Shown here in pieces: positions 5,479-5,642 of a stretch of DNA of 5,642 nt. This DNA comes from an uncultured Collinsella sp. (GTDB taxonomy: Bacteria > Actinomycetota > Coriobacteriia > Coriobacteriales > Coriobacteriaceae): NCBI GenBank assembly GCA_937997605.1, contig CALLFD010000094.1, forward strand, positions 1 to 5,642. The letters run 5' to 3'. Positions within the stretch are counted from its first letter, which is position 1. Every line of letters starts with the position of its first letter. The notes beneath the pieces were generated by a model. It was not told the DNA's origin. It did no database searches and worked only from the letters and a program-made list of their open reading frames with translations. The position numbers and the translations under genes are program-made.

Positions 5479-5642
5479 ATGACAACCAAGTACACCGACG
5501 CGCCGCGCACGCGCGTCATGACGCCGGCATCGCTCAACAACGGCGTGCACGAGAACCATTCCATCGGACAGACCATGGCCATCGCGCCCAAAAAGGGCCT
5601 GTTCGACGACATTTCCATTCCCCAGATCATCGCCGGCGCCGC
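5479..5642 (+). CDS. Conserved Coriobacteriia-type protein of unknown function, N-terminal fragment
   Basis: The first 54 codons of a gene running off the right edge. The start MTTKYTDAPRTRVM follows a GGGAGG site. After about 40 polar residues it reads DDISIPQIIAGA (43-54), which in the Collinsella-like proteins I recall leads into a hydrophobic Ala/Gly-rich membrane segment. The visible part has no signal peptide or catalytic motif. The codons are strongly GC-biased, unlike the operon to the left, so this is probably native chromosome and marks the right boundary of the AT-rich block. It is transcribed divergently from the 79-aa gene. Function is unknown. Confidence 0.8.
   Translation, partial: MTTKYTDAPRTRVMTPASLNNGVHENHSIGQTMAIAPKKGLFDDISIPQIIAGA

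Noticed and set aside
5302..5559. N-terminal extension of the 79-aa protein to give 165 aa
   Set aside because: The upstream part overlaps the divergent plus-strand gene and its ribosome site, has a composition unlike the rest, and lacks its own ribosome site.

Overview
The window looks like chromosome of a high-GC Coriobacteriia member, probably Collinsella or a close relative. The two ends are GC-rich (about 72% in the first 60 bases) and carry ordinary chromosomal genes: a glutamine-dependent NAD synthase on the left, and on the right the start of a small protein whose N-terminus I associate with Coriobacteriia. The assignment rests on composition and remembered protein similarity, not on a search.

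Between these genes lies a visibly AT-richer block (about 37% GC at 3061-3120), with every gene on the minus strand. In transcription order it holds an unrecognised 79-aa protein (5301-5062), a 93-aa DUF2087-type winged-helix-like protein (4982-4701), an MFS exporter that overlaps it (4723-3539), a large cobalamin-binding radical SAM enzyme (3489-1210, with in-frame coding similarity back to 3531), and a 36-aa acidic peptide gene (1196-1086). The peptide gene has a perfect AGGAGG ribosome site and is followed by a strong intrinsic terminator (1061-1028). The genes from DUF2087 to the peptide overlap or sit within a few bases of each other, so they read as one transcription unit. The NAD synthase gene follows on the same strand behind the terminator.

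The best reading is a small RiPP-like (ribosomally made, post-translationally modified peptide) cassette: a precursor peptide, a B12/radical SAM maturase, an exporter and a regulator. No peptidase, separate peptide-recognition protein or second maturase is in the window.

Two points stand out. First, the peptide is too short to be found by normal gene calling, and it has an odd acidic/aromatic C-terminus ending in Cys-His. Second, the maturase frame begins with a good ATG at 3531 but meets a TAG at codon 12, exactly where related proteins usually have Trp in a PPxWxPxxPYL-like motif. Either the annotated protein starts at an internal GTG, with an AGGA just before it, or the gene is a very recent nonsense mutant, a sequencing error, or read through.
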